Origin: Helicostylum pulchrum
Lineage: Eukaryota; Mucoromycota; Mucoromycetes; Mucorales; Mucoraceae
Direction: 5' to 3'
DNA: 64,000 bases
NCBI GenBank assembly: GCA_025677825.1
Contig: JAIXMO010000041.1
Span: 124,001 to 188,000, forward strand
The translations under genes were made by a program, and so were the position numbers. Numbering within the stretch: position 1 is the first letter of the stretch; each line of letters starts with the position of its first letter. Positions 1-11,852 of the stretch are shown in pieces. Under the pieces are notes generated by a model. It made no database searches, had not been told where the DNA came from, and worked only from the letters and a program-made list of their open reading frames with translations.

Positions 1-808
1 AACAACTTTAAATACTTGTTTGCATTATAGCACCAGTCCCAGATCTGCTCTTATGCGTATATTATAAAGATAAGTAATCATATGTATTCATTGATATATT
101 ATGTCTGAACGACTTGGCTATCTACTTTAAACATTTGTTGGTGCGGTAGATTGATAAGTTTTCGGATCGGGGTGTACATATTACATTTTATTCAATTGTA
201 TAACTTGTATTAAGGTGGAGAATCGCCCCGGTCCATGCCTCAAATGACGCTGTAATGTCATAATGCGGTCCATATAACTGTTCCGGTATTCCTTATGGTC
301 ACCTAGTAAGTCAAGTAACTTTTTTTTTTTAAAAAAAAATCATTACGCCTTTTTCTCATTCATCCAATCACATTTTTTGTCGTTTAACGTGATCTTAGGT
401 GATGATACCCTTCAGTATATATTTCAATAAAATAAGCATTATGAAATGTTATTAACTAACTGTCATAAATAAACAAATGCTAATTAGTAATACTTAATGA
501 TTTGTAAGTTTGTGTTTTTTTTATTAAGAATACTACTTCAAACATATTTTACAAAATTTTGATATCAATATTTTTTTTACTTACTTTTTGGCACAAAAAA
601 ACATTTACAAGATTAAACTGTGTTCGGTCTGATAGATTAGTTAAAGTATTATATCGATTTAAAGTATGTGAGGTATACATAATACAGGAGAGGGACTTCT
701 TTTTTTAAATATGATAAAACCAAAACTATGTATCTTACAACTAAATATTCATATAAAGTTCTTGATATTTTAAAAACTGATGAACTAACTTTTTTTTTCC
801 CTTAAAAA
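1..808. other. Intergenic, no gene seen
   Basis: AT-rich DNA without an open frame of note on either strand. It holds homopolymer runs, including a T-tract joined directly to an A-tract at about 320-339. No tRNA, rRNA or transposon motif was recognised. Confidence 0.6.
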
Positions 809-1271
809 ATGTGCATTAGGAATAACTATATACAGTTGTATTATAATACTCCAGAAGAGACGTGGTACTTATCATATAACAGAGATGGAGACTATTTTAC
901 CTGTGATAATGGTGACAACAACAAAATTACGAAACTGAAAAATGTCCAAAGTTTCATCAGAATATAGTGTGTTCATAAGAAAGGCCTACCATATGTTACA
1001 TGGAACGAAGAAGGAAGTGTATCTCTTTACATAGGAAACAAATGTCTTTCCAGATACCTCGTCTCCAAAAATGCGCTAATGCCTTCAAATATAATCCAAG
1101 AATATATAGACACTTTAAAAGATGTAATCGAAGAAAAAGATGGCAAATAAGTTGGCAAAGACGATATAATATAATATTACGCTATGTCTTTACTCTTGCG
1201 TTTATTAATAACTATATTCTCTTAGGCCCTTGCAAGTCTATTACAATACGATATAACACACCTTTAAAATA
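809..1271 (+). pseudogene. Decayed protein-coding relic, family unknown
   Basis: A reading frame opens at ATG 809 and runs 52 codons (with the stretch NTPEETWYLSYNRDGDYFTC) to TAG 967. Just downstream, in a shifted frame from about 975, a coherent protein-like sequence resumes (GLPYVTWNEEGSVSLYIG, then SRYLVSKNALMPS, MSLLLRLLITIF and ALASLLQYDITHL). That second part is broken by three stops (TAA, TAA, TAG) before a final TAA near 1271. Amino-acid composition and frame continuity suggest one former gene with a frameshift and point-mutation stops. I do not recognise the family. It may be a lineage-specific or element-borne gene. Confidence 0.45.
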
Positions 1272-1560
1272 ACTCTTTTTTTAAAGAAATATGTAAAAAG
1301 ACAAAAAATAAATAAAAAATTACGGGTTTTCTGCCGTACTTCTTTTTAAACACCCTTTTAATTAGTTTCTATCCGTGTAGTATATTGAAGCAGTTGTGAA
1401 ATAAAAATAAGTGTTACGAGTTATTAACTGCCACAAGTAAATAAACCAATTTGAACTTTATGGTAACAGGAACCTCTTTAGAACATTAATTTTGATTCCA
1501 AAAAAAAAAAGTCTTTTGGTGAATACAAGATTATATTTTCGAATTTAAGATATAATTTCG

Positions 1561-2076
1561 TACTCCAGGAGAGGTTGCTATTACTCACCAATTCATGAGC
1601 GATCCTCTTTATCTATAAAGTCCGCGAGAGTTGTAAAGAAGGCAAATCTAAAAGTACTTTAGTTTGATGACTCTGAATTTCTTCAAGTGTAAAGTATTTT
1701 AGCCAGGCTTTATCATTGACGTCAGATACCATCGAATGTACAGTGCTAGAAGCAAAACTTGTGAGTTTGTCATTATCTTAAAAATAATACATATTTTACA
1801 CTGCTCGAATTTGCACTCCAGTACACACATCTTCACTTGTTGTCCGACTACTTTACCTGTAGATACTCTCCACATTTACGTTTCATTCAATTTTGCAAAC
1901 ATATTTATAGTTTCTTTTCGAAGAAGTGGTAATTTGATCTGCTTGCTGGTGCTTGACAAATAAACTGATGGGTTCTGATTTAAGAAGTTTGAAAGGGCGT
2001 TTATGTTTTCATTAACGTCACTAGAAAAGTTTCTGAAATTTTCAGTGAGGATAGACAATTCCAAGTCGCTTGTCAT
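1561..2076 (-). pseudogene. Decayed minus-strand coding relic, family unknown
   Basis: On the minus strand an ATG at 2076 opens 66 codons (begins MTSDLELSILTENF) that end at TAA 1876. Past the stop, protein-like sequence continues in another frame (TTSEDVCTGVQIRA, then DNDKLTSFASSTVHSMVSD and AWLKYFTLEEIQSHQTKVLL) with interspersed stops down to about 1600. The pattern is that of a gene decaying by small indels and stops. There is no recognisable domain. A real but heavily spliced gene is a less likely alternative, because the breaks lack convincing GT-AG borders. Confidence 0.35.
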
Positions 2077-2414
2077 TGATTAACATTGACTTTTATTCTT
2101 GGTTGTGTACTACCCAAGCGTATTTTGCATTTCAAAAGTTAGTGAGCGATCAGGTTAAATTCACGACGTTAATAACATATTTAATTGGCTGATATTATCC
2201 AATGAAAGCATGTGTTAACTGCGGAGTTTTCCCAGACATACTCTCCCCGCCCAAAAAATTTTACGCTGACATCATCATTTCTTGTATTCTACGGCGAAAT
2301 AAGGAGGTTCGTTGCCGGCCATTATTTTTTTTATTGTAGACCCTTTCCAGTAGTTTATTCTCCTTAATATCAAACCTCAGGTACCTTCCTCTCCTCCCCA
2401 CTCTCTTTTCTACT

Positions 2415-3929
2415 ATGCGAAGGCTTTGGCATCGACTGAATACCGTGCCTAGTCAAACACAATGTATATATTGTACTACGCGCGCAAGAGTTGCGCCTTT
2501 TTTCCCCTCGCTACCTAGAACAACACCTGTCATCTTTGGACATTTTAAACCATACCAAACCAGTACCCTGTTCTCTCACCAACCAGTTGACATTCGAAGT
2601 GAAACTGGGCTTCTGGAAAATAATACACGAATTACCAATAAACCTGCACTCATGGCAGATTTTTACAGATCGCTTGCAACACAAGACATTGATCAAATTT
2701 GGCCCTTGTATACCTACTTTTACACCAACGATTTACTATCTATCTTGACCCGTAAAAACTTTCACCAGCTATTTTTATACACCACTCGAGCTCGTGCATG
2801 TCAAAAAAATTTACATCGATTAACGGCGTTGGCAGAAGACATGCGAAAACGGGGGTTTCATTTACGACTAAATGAATACAACGCTTTAATACATTGGGTG
2901 GGTGGTAAAACTGTACCTCATACACATCCACATCATTTACTAGACGCGTTACAAATATTTGAAGACATGCAAAAATCCGAAATTATAGACGAACAAGGAC
3001 AAGTGGTGGCCAATGAGCCTGTACAACCTTCAGTGGTTACGTTCAATACGTTAATTGATATTGCAGTACAATTGTCAGATATTCGGACTGCACAAAAATT
3101 ATATCACGATATGGTGTCTCGTGAATTACAACCTGATTCATACACTTATTCTACTTTGTTATACTCTATGGGTAAAATGGGCGATGTGGGTGGTATGGAC
3201 CATATGTTAAAGGATATTAGAGATAGTGGATTAAATGTGATGTCAAATAATACAGTGATGTGGAATGTAGTGATGTCTGGGTATGCATGTAATGGATATA
3301 AAGATAGAGCATACGCGATGTTTGAGCAAATGGTAAAATCGAGCGATTTAGCCAAAAAGAAAAGTAAAAATCGTAAACAAAAGGTCAAAGCGACGGCGGC
3401 GTTAAGTCAAGTACCGATAGTCGACGCAGAAAGTTATAGGATTTATATCGATTTAATGGTACACGATAATAAACGAGACGAAGCAATTGAAGTACTTTAC
3501 GGTATGGATAAATTTGGTTTAAAACCAACAATCACTATATATAATACACTATTTGGATCATTTATGAAACGAACTCGATTCGACGATATTGAAGAAGATC
3601 CGGATAGAGAAACCAAATTGAATACAGTACAACAATTATATAAATCCATGAAAGATACTCAAGTGAAGCCGAATTCTGAAACTATGTATACCCTCGTATC
3701 AGCTTTTCTTGATTTAGGTGATACCAAATCTGCACTAGAAACCTTTGTATCCTTAAGCAATGTAAATCAAAAACTTTTGGAACAACCTTCAAGAAAAAGT
3801 ATACACTCTAATTCAGTTGCATCTCTAGCTAAAGAACGTCTACTTATTCTAACTAATGACCCATCAAAGATTGAACCTTATCCTGACTTATTAGAAAGAC
3901 TTAATGGTGTAGTAACAAAATCTCTGTAA
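2415..3929 (+). CDS. Pentatricopeptide repeat (PPR) protein, probably mitochondrial
   Basis: A single-exon frame of 504 residues starting at ATG 2415. The N-terminus is rich in Arg and hydroxylated residues with few acids (MRRLWHRLNTVPSQTQ), as in a mitochondrial presequence. From about residue 190 there are 35-residue helical-hairpin repeats of PPR type: VVTFNTLIDIAVQLSD, QPDSYTYSTLLYSMGKMGD, NTVMWNVVMSGYACNG and later TITIYNTLFGSF and NSETMYTLVSAFLDLGD. A Lys-rich linker (about residues 310-330) separates two repeat blocks. PPR proteins bind organellar RNA and act in its processing, stability or translation. The RNA target cannot be told from sequence. A pyrimidine-rich leader lies just before the start. 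Confidence 0.85.
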   Translation: MRRLWHRLNTVPSQTQCIYCTTRARVAPFFPSLPRTTPVIFGHFKPYQTSTLFSHQPVDIRSETGLLENNTRITNKPALMADFYRSLATQDIDQIWPLYTYFYTNDLLSILTRKNFHQLFLYTTRARACQKNLHRLTALAEDMRKRGFHLRLNEYNALIHWVGGKTVPHTHPHHLLDALQIFEDMQKSEIIDEQGQVVANEPVQPSVVTFNTLIDIAVQLSDIRTAQKLYHDMVSRELQPDSYTYSTLLYSMGKMGDVGGMDHMLKDIRDSGLNVMSNNTVMWNVVMSGYACNGYKDRAYAMFEQMVKSSDLAKKKSKNRKQKVKATAALSQVPIVDAESYRIYIDLMVHDNKRDEAIEVLYGMDKFGLKPTITIYNTLFGSFMKRTRFDDIEEDPDRETKLNTVQQLYKSMKDTQVKPNSETMYTLVSAFLDLGDTKSALETFVSLSNVNQKLLEQPSRKSIHSNSVASLAKERLLILTNDPSKIEPYPDLLERLNGVVTKSL

Positions 3930-4026
3930 TTTAATATCTTTTTTTTTCCTTTTTCTTTTAAAATAGCTTCACTGTATCATAAATAAAGTATAATAGACTC
4001 CTTTTTTTTTAAAAAGAAAAGAAAAA

Positions 4027-4881
4027 TCATAGCATTTCACATAGTTTATTGGCAACTTTCAATGCTGTTTCATCAATTGAATTCTCGTCAGTATTAACCA
4101 TTAATACATCGTTTACCGTAGCATTATGCCGATTTAATCGCAAGTATTCAGGCCATACAATCTTTTCGAAATATTGAGGTGGATCTGCCCAATATCCTTC
4201 TAACGTATGATATCCTTGACGTTTGTCACGTCTCATTTTCAGTGTTTCAAAAGAAGCTGTAAACGTAATCTTACAATCCAATTGCTCTGATACGCCTTGA
4301 TCCCAGTACAGCATAAACCCATCGACTATAACAAAAATAGCTTCCGGATCTTTCACAAATGGTTCCAGTATTTGCTTTAACTTTTCTGCTGCTTCGGGAC
4401 TCAATAAGTTGGAGCCATCATGCACATTGCTTTCTTCATTAGATTCAAATCCTTCAGGCAACTTTCCTTCATGAGTACGAGCATATTTGATCTTCTCTGC
4501 AAACTGTTTGAAATCTACCGATTCAGGGCAATCCCAATTAGCTAATTGTGTTGTTTCATCAATAGGTACTTCAACTTCTGGCTATGTGAAAGTGTTTCTT
4601 TTAAATATTTTTTTTTTTTTTTTTCAATTTCTGTATATTTGAAATACCTTATAGTAGTCATCTTGGTAGATAACAGCAGTGTTTTTAAGAATCTGCCTTA
4701 ATATACGCGTAACCGTCTACATTCAAAGATTAGTATTTAAAATAATAGTTTCGAATAAATACCATACAGTTTTACCAGAACAAGAAGGGCCACTTTGTTT
4801 ATCGACTTTATTTAGCAAAACTTTATAATTGCTTTTTTATTTATTTATTTACCCAATACCGATAGTATACACTTTCACCAT
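4027..4881 (-). CDS. NRK1: Nicotinamide riboside kinase (NRK-type)
   Basis: Four exons on the minus strand, 4881-4853, then about 25 nt, about 69 nt, and 4581-4027. They join in frame to 678 nt (225 residues). The joined N-terminus reads MVKVYTIGIGGPSCSGKTT, a Walker A P-loop assembled from three exons, and is followed by AVIYQDDYYKPE, the NRK-type substrate-binding Asp region. The C-terminal exon holds the lid and base-binding part (FVIVDGFMLYWD, RRDKRQGYHT, WADPPQYFEKIVWPEYLRLN). The family phosphorylates nicotinamide riboside to NMN in NAD salvage; uridine kinase is the nearest alternative, but length and the QDDYYKPE motif favour NRK. Its 3' end lies about 100 nt from the 3' end of the PPR gene, so the two are convergent. 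Confidence 0.85.
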
Positions 4882-5088
4882 AACTATAAAATAAAAATAA
4901 ATAGAAAACAGTTACGAAATTACAAAAGTTTTATTGTGGCTCTCTCCCCTTCAAAAAAAAAAGAAAGAGAAAATATGCCTTTGCGTAGGTCCGGGAAAGC
5001 CAGTCCGACATAGATAATTATCATATTCTAAAACGTACATGCTACAAAATAAAATAAAAATACAACATTTATTATTATGATATACGAT

Positions 5089-6668
5089 TTATGCTCTATA
5101 CTTTTCATATCCTCTAACAATGCTTTCTAATGATCGACCTTTAGTCTCAGGAAGAGTAAAGAAGGTAAAGATAAAGGCAAGCAGACAGATAACTGCAAAA
5201 ATCAAGAAGGACCAACCCTCAATGGCAGCAAAAATTACAGGGAATAATTGACCAATTAAGAAATTCATGCACCAGTTAATACAGGTGGAAGCTGCACCAA
5301 CAGAAGAAGCTGCAGCAGTGGGTGTCATTTCAGAGGTAATTAACCAAGGAATAGGTCCAATACCCACTGCAAACGAAGCAACATATAAAAAGACAGAGGC
5401 GACTAATAGACCGGGTGTATTTGTTTTGTAACCAATTACTAAGAGTACGGAAAAGATACAAGTACCGGCTTCAGCTATCAATAACAAGGGACGGCGACCG
5501 AAACGATCGATAACAGAGATGGCTGCGATTGTAGAAATAAAGTTAACAACAGTAGTTACGATGGCCATAATTTGAGCAAAATCTTCATCAAAAGCAATCT
5601 TAAAAATAGAGGTGGAGTAATACATGACAGCGTTCATACCGGAAAGTTGTTGAATCATATGGTGTACAAGCACAGTAAAACCGATTCTACGTGTGACAGG
5701 GTCACGTATAACTTCCAACATGGACATAGCGGGACGTACACCACCCTCTGAACTTTCTGGTAAACTGAGATCATCTGAAGCTTTGACGACTTTTTCTTCC
5801 GAGCTTCCGTCTCTTAAAAGCATATTGGCGGATTTTGTACCTAATTGACCTTCGACAATTTCATAGAATTCTTGGTCAATGTTACAGGTACCACGAAGTT
5901 GTTGTAATGATTGACGTGCTTCTTCAATACGACTTCTGGAAACTAACCAACGAGGAGACTCGACACAGGTAGGCATCAACAAGACTTGTATGATGGCAGG
6001 GAAGGCAGGGATAGCATAATTAATACGCCAGAGTGGGACCGTAGCTAGCGGAAGACCAATAACGGATGACAGCAAAATACCAATCACAACTAAGAACTGA
6101 TTACATGAACCCATTGTGCCGCGGCCTTTAATTGTAGATACTTCACCGATATAGGTAGGGACCACAAGGGATCCAAGGCCGCATGAAAGACCGCACAAGA
6201 TACGGCCGATAATAAACATGGCTTGGTGCACGGATACAGCACAGAGTAAAGAACCTACAATGAACCCCATATTGTTTATAACCATAGTAAACCTGCGGCC
6301 GTATTTTTCTTGAATATTACCCCCAAATAAAGCGGCAATAAGACCACCGACACAAAAAGAAGAGACAGCAAATCCCCTATTTTTATGTTATTTATTTATA
6401 ACATAAAGTTTTTAATGTGATTGTTAAAGAAACGAACGCTTAGTTCTTTTTTTCTGGTTTTTTTTTTTTACCATAGCGCTGTATTCATCGGTAAACAATC
6501 GGGAAGCCCTTTGCTTGTGACATGATTTAACCCGTTTTCGCAAATATGAGTAACAGTTCCGGGAACATTGGGAGAACCAATAACCCAACCATTACAAAAA
6601 GCTTCGATACATGCAATAAATACACAGTAAACCATATATTTAGGAAACTTTGCCTCAAGAGAATCCAT
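5089..6668 (-). CDS. MFS sugar transporter, GLUT-like
   Basis: Two exons (6668-6472 and 6376-5089), joined across a GT-AG intron at 6471-6377 to give 494 residues. Start is ATG 6668 (MDSLEAKFPKYMVYC). Twelve hydrophobic segments are expected. Sugar-porter signatures are plain: EKYGRRF after TM2, RILCGLSCGLGSLVVPTYIGE, PESPRWLVSR-like VESPRWLVSR, QQLSGMNAVMYYS before TM7, DRFGRRPLLL, and PETKGRSLES at the C-terminus. The QQLSGMNAVMYYS form resembles animal GLUT more than typical yeast HXT. It likely moves hexose across the plasma membrane; the substrate is not determinable here. Confidence 0.9.
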
Positions 6669-6945
6669 TATTTCGAAACAATAATAACGAGAGAGAGAAA
6701 GATAAGTGGAAAAAAAAAGAGATGCACATTGTATTAAGCGTTTAAATATACAGATGGAGATCAACTTTAATTCCCATCTTTTCCCAGGTTTTGTGTTTCT
6801 TTTCTTCCCAGGTACGCGAACTCTTTTTATCCCGTTTTCCTGATATGGGATATAAGTGTGGGGGAATGTAAAATAACTAAAACCTGTTTTTAATCACAGG
6901 GTTCAATTATATAAGTTTTTATTATTATAGGAAATGGAAGTGTAT

Positions 6946-9055
6946 TTAAGCGCGCAAGTAGTTTGACATAAAGCAGCCCCAGCCGTATAATATACCAATA
7001 CTGCAGTATAAACTAGTGATCATTAATGGTAAGAAAGGCAATTTCCCTGAACCAAACATCATATCATGGACAAACCCGGTATAAAATTGAAGAAATATCA
7101 ACCCATATAAATAGTTGACCTCAATAGCGGACAGTAAATTCTTTAATGGTCTACATAATATACCTTCTTTTAGGACTTTTTTGTTTTGCTTGTAATTAAT
7201 ATAAAACTTACGTTTGGACATGGTATGCCAAGGCTGGTATGACTGCACAAAACCATAATAAAGTCAATGTGATCTTGATAGGCGTTTCTATAAAATAAAA
7301 AAGGAGATTGAGTTCAAATCACTATCAGTGTATCACCAAATAAGAGCTTAAAATTATTATCCTCTTTACCTGTAGACTGAAATAGTAAAGGATACAAAGA
7401 TACAATGCCTGCGGCGCTCATAATGATCAAAACACGTAAACTGGCCTTACTATTGGCCGCCATTAATCTATAGATAAAGCGGAAGTGAGTAAAGCCGTGC
7501 TTCGGATATATCAACAGGATAATAATAATAAAAAAGTGCTACGAACCCGTAAGGAATCAAGACAATCATAATGGCTTTTTCGTGAACATGCCATCCAAAT
7601 AAATAAGAAGCGAAAGCACATAATGTTAATGAAGACAAAAAGTTATCAAAAGTAGGTTTTCTCCATAATTTTTGTAAGACAATCTACGGAAAAATAAGGA
7701 TTAAATGTTTATCCTCAACATAATTAAGAGTATAGTATACCAATTGCACGACCACTGTAATGATCATTGTATGAATTGCTTCAATCGTAGGTAACACAGC
7801 AAATTGAGTATCACCAACATATCCTCTTGTCATAGAGCTAATAGCGGCTTCGTTTAAACTCCAACCAAATCGTTTTGCGACTATTTTATGATGAGTATTA
7901 CTTTCTTTTCTTTTTTTCGCTTTCTAGCATGAATACTTACCAATAATTATAACTCTATCGGCTCCGGAATAAAGTGCCCAGAAGTTTGGGGCCCAGTATG
8001 CATGACAAAGGCCACGGGTAAATGGAAACAAGCGACCGAAAACAGCAGGCAGCTGATGTATGAAAGGGCCAAACGAAATTGCAAACACAGCTACAACTGA
8101 TCCTCCCAAAACTACGAGCCTTCGGAAAGAGAAATGACGTTCTATTTTAGCTTGGTTAGGTGAAAAATAGTGATATGCATTTAATCAAGTATACCATTGT
8201 CAGTTTGGATGAAACAATATGCCTGCAGTAAATAAACAAAATAAGCAGGTGCCATGTACAGATAAATGTGTTTGAAGTTGAGTAACACAGCGAAAAGTAT
8301 ACCAGATACGAGTAAATTGTTCTGCAAAAAAAAAAAAATGCATTAATTTTAATAGCGCCTTCCTTTTTCTTTTGTAACTCACTCTTTTTGCCTCTACTAT
8401 GGATAAGATCAAGATACCATAAAGTAAACCGTTATATTGAAAATGAATGTGATCAACAATAATAAGACCTGGGTGCAAAAATAAGGAACCAACGAGTACC
8501 CAATTGACATATTTGTTTCCAAAATATTTAGCATATCTAAACACATTTTCTATTGTTTGTTGAATTGAAAAAAATTATAAATGTCAAGTAATTATTACCT
8601 TGATAATGCCCAAAAGAGTACCAATTCACTGACAATTACAGTCAATCGCTGGAAAATAATAGTTTCTGTGCTAGCGTATCCGAGGTTATCTATTTTAAGC
8701 ATTTCAGGATCTAATAAGGCCGCAAACACGCTTAAGAATTTCTCGAACCAAGCAAAAAATGGAGGGTAATCTAAGGTCCATTCTGACGTTTTCTAAGATG
8801 ACATGCGTAAAGATTTTGATATTCTTTATTACGGTTATTATTTTGGGCACTTACTTCTATGTACCATTGATCTATAGGAATACTATGTGTAATGGCTAAC
8901 CAGTTACGATGAACTTCGAAATCGGTCGATCGACTAATAAAATAAAATAAAATTTCAGCTCTTGCTCTCTTTTCGTAAAGCAAATATACATAAACGTACT
9001 AGGCCGGTATCAAGAGTAACTTAATAAAAGTACTGACGATGAACAAATCTCGCAT
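6946..9055 (-). CDS. ALG8: Dolichyl-P-Glc:Glc1Man9GlcNAc2-PP-dolichol alpha-1,3-glucosyltransferase
   Basis: A multi-exon minus-strand gene starting at ATG 9055. Exon 1 ([18 protein letters not shown]) splices to [18 protein letters not shown], the luminal loop that defines the ALG6/ALG8 family. Next come [18 protein letters not shown], the ALG8-type block [27 protein letters not shown], and a hydrophobic C-terminus ending near 6946. The enzyme adds the second glucose to the lipid-linked oligosaccharide in the ER lumen during N-glycan assembly. At least seven introns are implied, for example gtaagtg...ttag after QWYIE and one starting at GT after DFLSSL...[20 protein letters not shown] and WHVHEKAI favour ALG8 over ALG6. 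Exon borders in the middle are less certain than the identity. Confidence 0.88.
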
Positions 9056-9632
9056 TCTATTTTAATCTCTATTTTTTAAAAAAACAGTTTGATTTATTGA
9101 AATAGTCTTGGAATGTCGTTTACGCTTGTACTTTTTCGTCCTTCTTCGTTTTGTGAAAGGATGAGGGGAAAAAAAGACAGCAGCTCAAAGTAAAGCGTTT
9201 TCACGTTTCTTTGCTTGTACTTTTTTTTACGCGACCTTTAAAATTTTGAATATGCGATCTGTGTAGAATTGATTGGATAGAATTAAGGAGGGCGTGTAAG
9301 TTTCCAATAGAAGAGGACATCATTAAACAACAACAAATAAAAAAAGTTAATTTTCTTTTATTTCTCCTTTCGCTGTATCATTGCGTCGAGTCCATATTGG
9401 GAGGCCTTTATGTCAACTAGACGAATAAATCGAAAAGCTTTTACTGATGTAATGAGACAAAATAAGTGAAACACACAGTTCGTCACACGTTACTTTCTAG
9501 TTATTGAATTCTATGCAACTCTAAACGGTGCAGTTGATATGTATATACAGTTGTCTCGTTTATTTATATATAGATAAATCAACAAATCAAAATTGGGAAA
9601 GCGGAGGAAAATATATGAAGAAAAAAGAGTGA
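9056..9632. other. Intergenic between PKA 3' end and ALG8 5' end
   Basis: No coding potential on either strand. It should contain the ALG8 promoter (right-to-left reading) and the kinase 3' UTR. A T6A7 palindromic tract lies at about 9072-9084. No other motif could be supported. Confidence 0.5.
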
Positions 9633-11291
9633 CTAAAATCCAGGGAACTGATCGCGGTAAGGATCTTCTTGTTTCAAACCATATGGATAAATTTCTTCAG
9701 GATACTTATCAAAATTACTCGTATCGCCTTCACTTTTCAAATGAGGAATATGAGGTGGTCTAATTTTACGTTGAAGCAATAAATTAAAATCTAGGGATGC
9801 GAACCATTTATGATCTGTAATGTCTCGATAACCATTTTTCAAGTTACCGTATCTATGTGTTAGATCAGTAGTTAGCAGATGCTTTAACAAGTCTCTTGCA
9901 GTAGCATCAATTGATGAAGGATATTTTGGTGATGTTGTCAATATTTTTTCGTATAACTTGAATTGATTATCGTCATAATAGGGCGGATAACTAAAATTAT
10001 GGTTATTATGACGGCACAATAGTATTTGTTTGTATATTACCCTGCTAGCATTTCATAAACAAGTACACCAAATGCCCAATAATCGGCAGCTTTGCTATAT
10101 CCTTTGGTTTGAATAATTTCTGGCGCGAGGTAATCGGGTGTACCACATAATGTCCAAGTGATATCGGGTACTAGCTTAGCGAACCCAAAATCGGTAATTT
10201 TTACATGTCCGTGTGCATCTAATAACACGTTCTCGGGCTTCAGATCGCGGTAAATTATATCTTTACTGTGTAAATAAGCAATAGCTAGTAGTACTTCACC
10301 AGCATAAAATCTTGCAATGTCATTAGTAAATTTCTATTTTTTTAAAAAATAATTAGCGGGGTAAACAATATCCAGGATATATGGATTACCTTTGACTTTC
10401 GTAATAAGGAAAATAGCTCACCACCGGGTACATAATCCAGAACCATATATAAATTAAGACTGTCTTGAAAACTTCCCCAAAAATTTACAACGAATGGGTG
10501 TTGAATTCTGGTTAAAATAGCACGTTCATTGTTGGTATGTTCCACTTGCTTTAATTGTACAATTTCGGCTTTTTTCAGTACTTTGAGAGCATAGAAACGA
10601 TTATTGATTTTCGATTGTACCAGGTGGACTCTACCAAATGACCCTGTACCCAAAGTTCGTTCTAACTTAAAGTGGGTTAGTTTTAGCTCGCATTGTGGAC
10701 GAGTCACGTCTGAATGGTCAATTCCTGCAGGTGATGTATGGTCTGCTGATGCTTGTGCGTTTGATAATAGAAACGATCCTCCTGGAGTTTTTGGTGGCGT
10801 AGAAGGAAGATGTTCGGGATAAAATGGCGCTATGTAATAAAGTTTATTTGACAGAAATTTATTTTTGTATACATATTGTACTTACAATAGTGTGTCGTAT
10901 TTGATTCCTTTGTATTCGGTTCTTTGAGCGGCTGTACATTGGTGGTAGTGGTGGGACTAGGAGGTGCGTTTCGATTAATATCTACAGGGTTTGTATGTTC
11001 ATATTCCGTAGGAGCAACTAATATAATATACATATATTAGTTAATAGATCAAAGAAATTAAATGGATATACTCCTACTTGCTGGAGGCTCGACATAATTA
11101 TCTCTTATATCATCTCTGTATCCAAATACATGAGTTGAAATAGATGTTGCAGCTAAATTGTTATTCAAATGAAACATTTTGTGATGATGCTCGGTGCCGT
11201 TATTTTTATTGTTATTATTTTCATCGTGATGATGGTGAAAGGAAAACCTAGGTTTTGCTTTATCCATAAATTTACTTATCATGTTTGGCAT
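9633..11291 (-). CDS. cAMP-dependent protein kinase catalytic subunit (PKA-like AGC kinase)
   Basis: Five exons, about 490 residues, starting at ATG 11291. The N-terminal 160 residues are low complexity (His/Asn-rich [14 protein letters not shown], then Pro/Thr-rich). The kinase core follows: glycine loop [19 protein letters not shown] (VAIK Lys), [11 protein letters not shown], catalytic loop [20 protein letters not shown] (DFG), activation loop [14 protein letters not shown] with the PDK1-site Thr, then the AGC tail ending in QFPGF, an FxxF hydrophobic motif that lies at the extreme C-terminus as in PKA. It acts in cAMP signalling for growth and morphogenesis. Exon 5 starts after ...VYEMLAG. 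The long N-terminal extension is typical of fungal PKA. YPK/SCH9-type kinases are excluded by the terminal FxxF and the absence of a C2 domain. Confidence 0.9.
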
Positions 11292-11852
11292 TTTTATTTA
11301 TTTATTTTTTTGATAATTTGCAAAAAGAAAAAGAAACAAAAGACCAAAAGGGAAAAAAGTATGTTTTATATTTTTTTTTCTTTTTACGTATTGTTTCAGT
11401 AGACTCCCCCGTTATCCAATATTAAGTTTAATAAAGACTAGCAAAAAGAAACTTGTGCTCGCAGGAAATTGTATTAGTTATTTATCGTTGGTATTAGTAT
11501 GATAGCTATTATTATGATAGTAGTATCATTAATCATAGACGCTGTCAATGTAAAGGAAAACAAGCGGGTCTTCATTACAGAATTACAACCTAGTTTTATT
11601 TTGGTTAGTGTATTGTTACGGACAATACGCTAAATCATTATTGACACAAGAATTCGTAGTTAGACTCTATTCCATCAGTTAATCAAAAGAGAAAAATATT
11701 TAGGGTTTTATTCTGTATACTTCTATGGGGAAAGACAAAAGACAAGAAAAAACAGATGAACCAATATATGCTTATAAAAAAAGAAAGAAGGAATAATAAA
11801 ATGTAATACAAAGCCACTCAGTAAAAAAAAAAGAAAAAGAAAAAGAAAAAGT
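11292..11852. other. Intergenic between OSBP 3' end and PKA 5' end
   Basis: No gene seen. Purine/pyrimidine-rich tracts lie near the kinase start (about 11320-11400), and an A-rich run at 11825-11852 abuts the stop of the OSBP-like gene. It presumably holds the PKA promoter. Confidence 0.5.

Noticed and set aside
1000..1272. 90-codon frame rich in Arg/Lys on the + strand
   Set aside because: It is out of phase with the protein-like reading of the same DNA and has no recognisable feature; the relic frame explains the sequence better.
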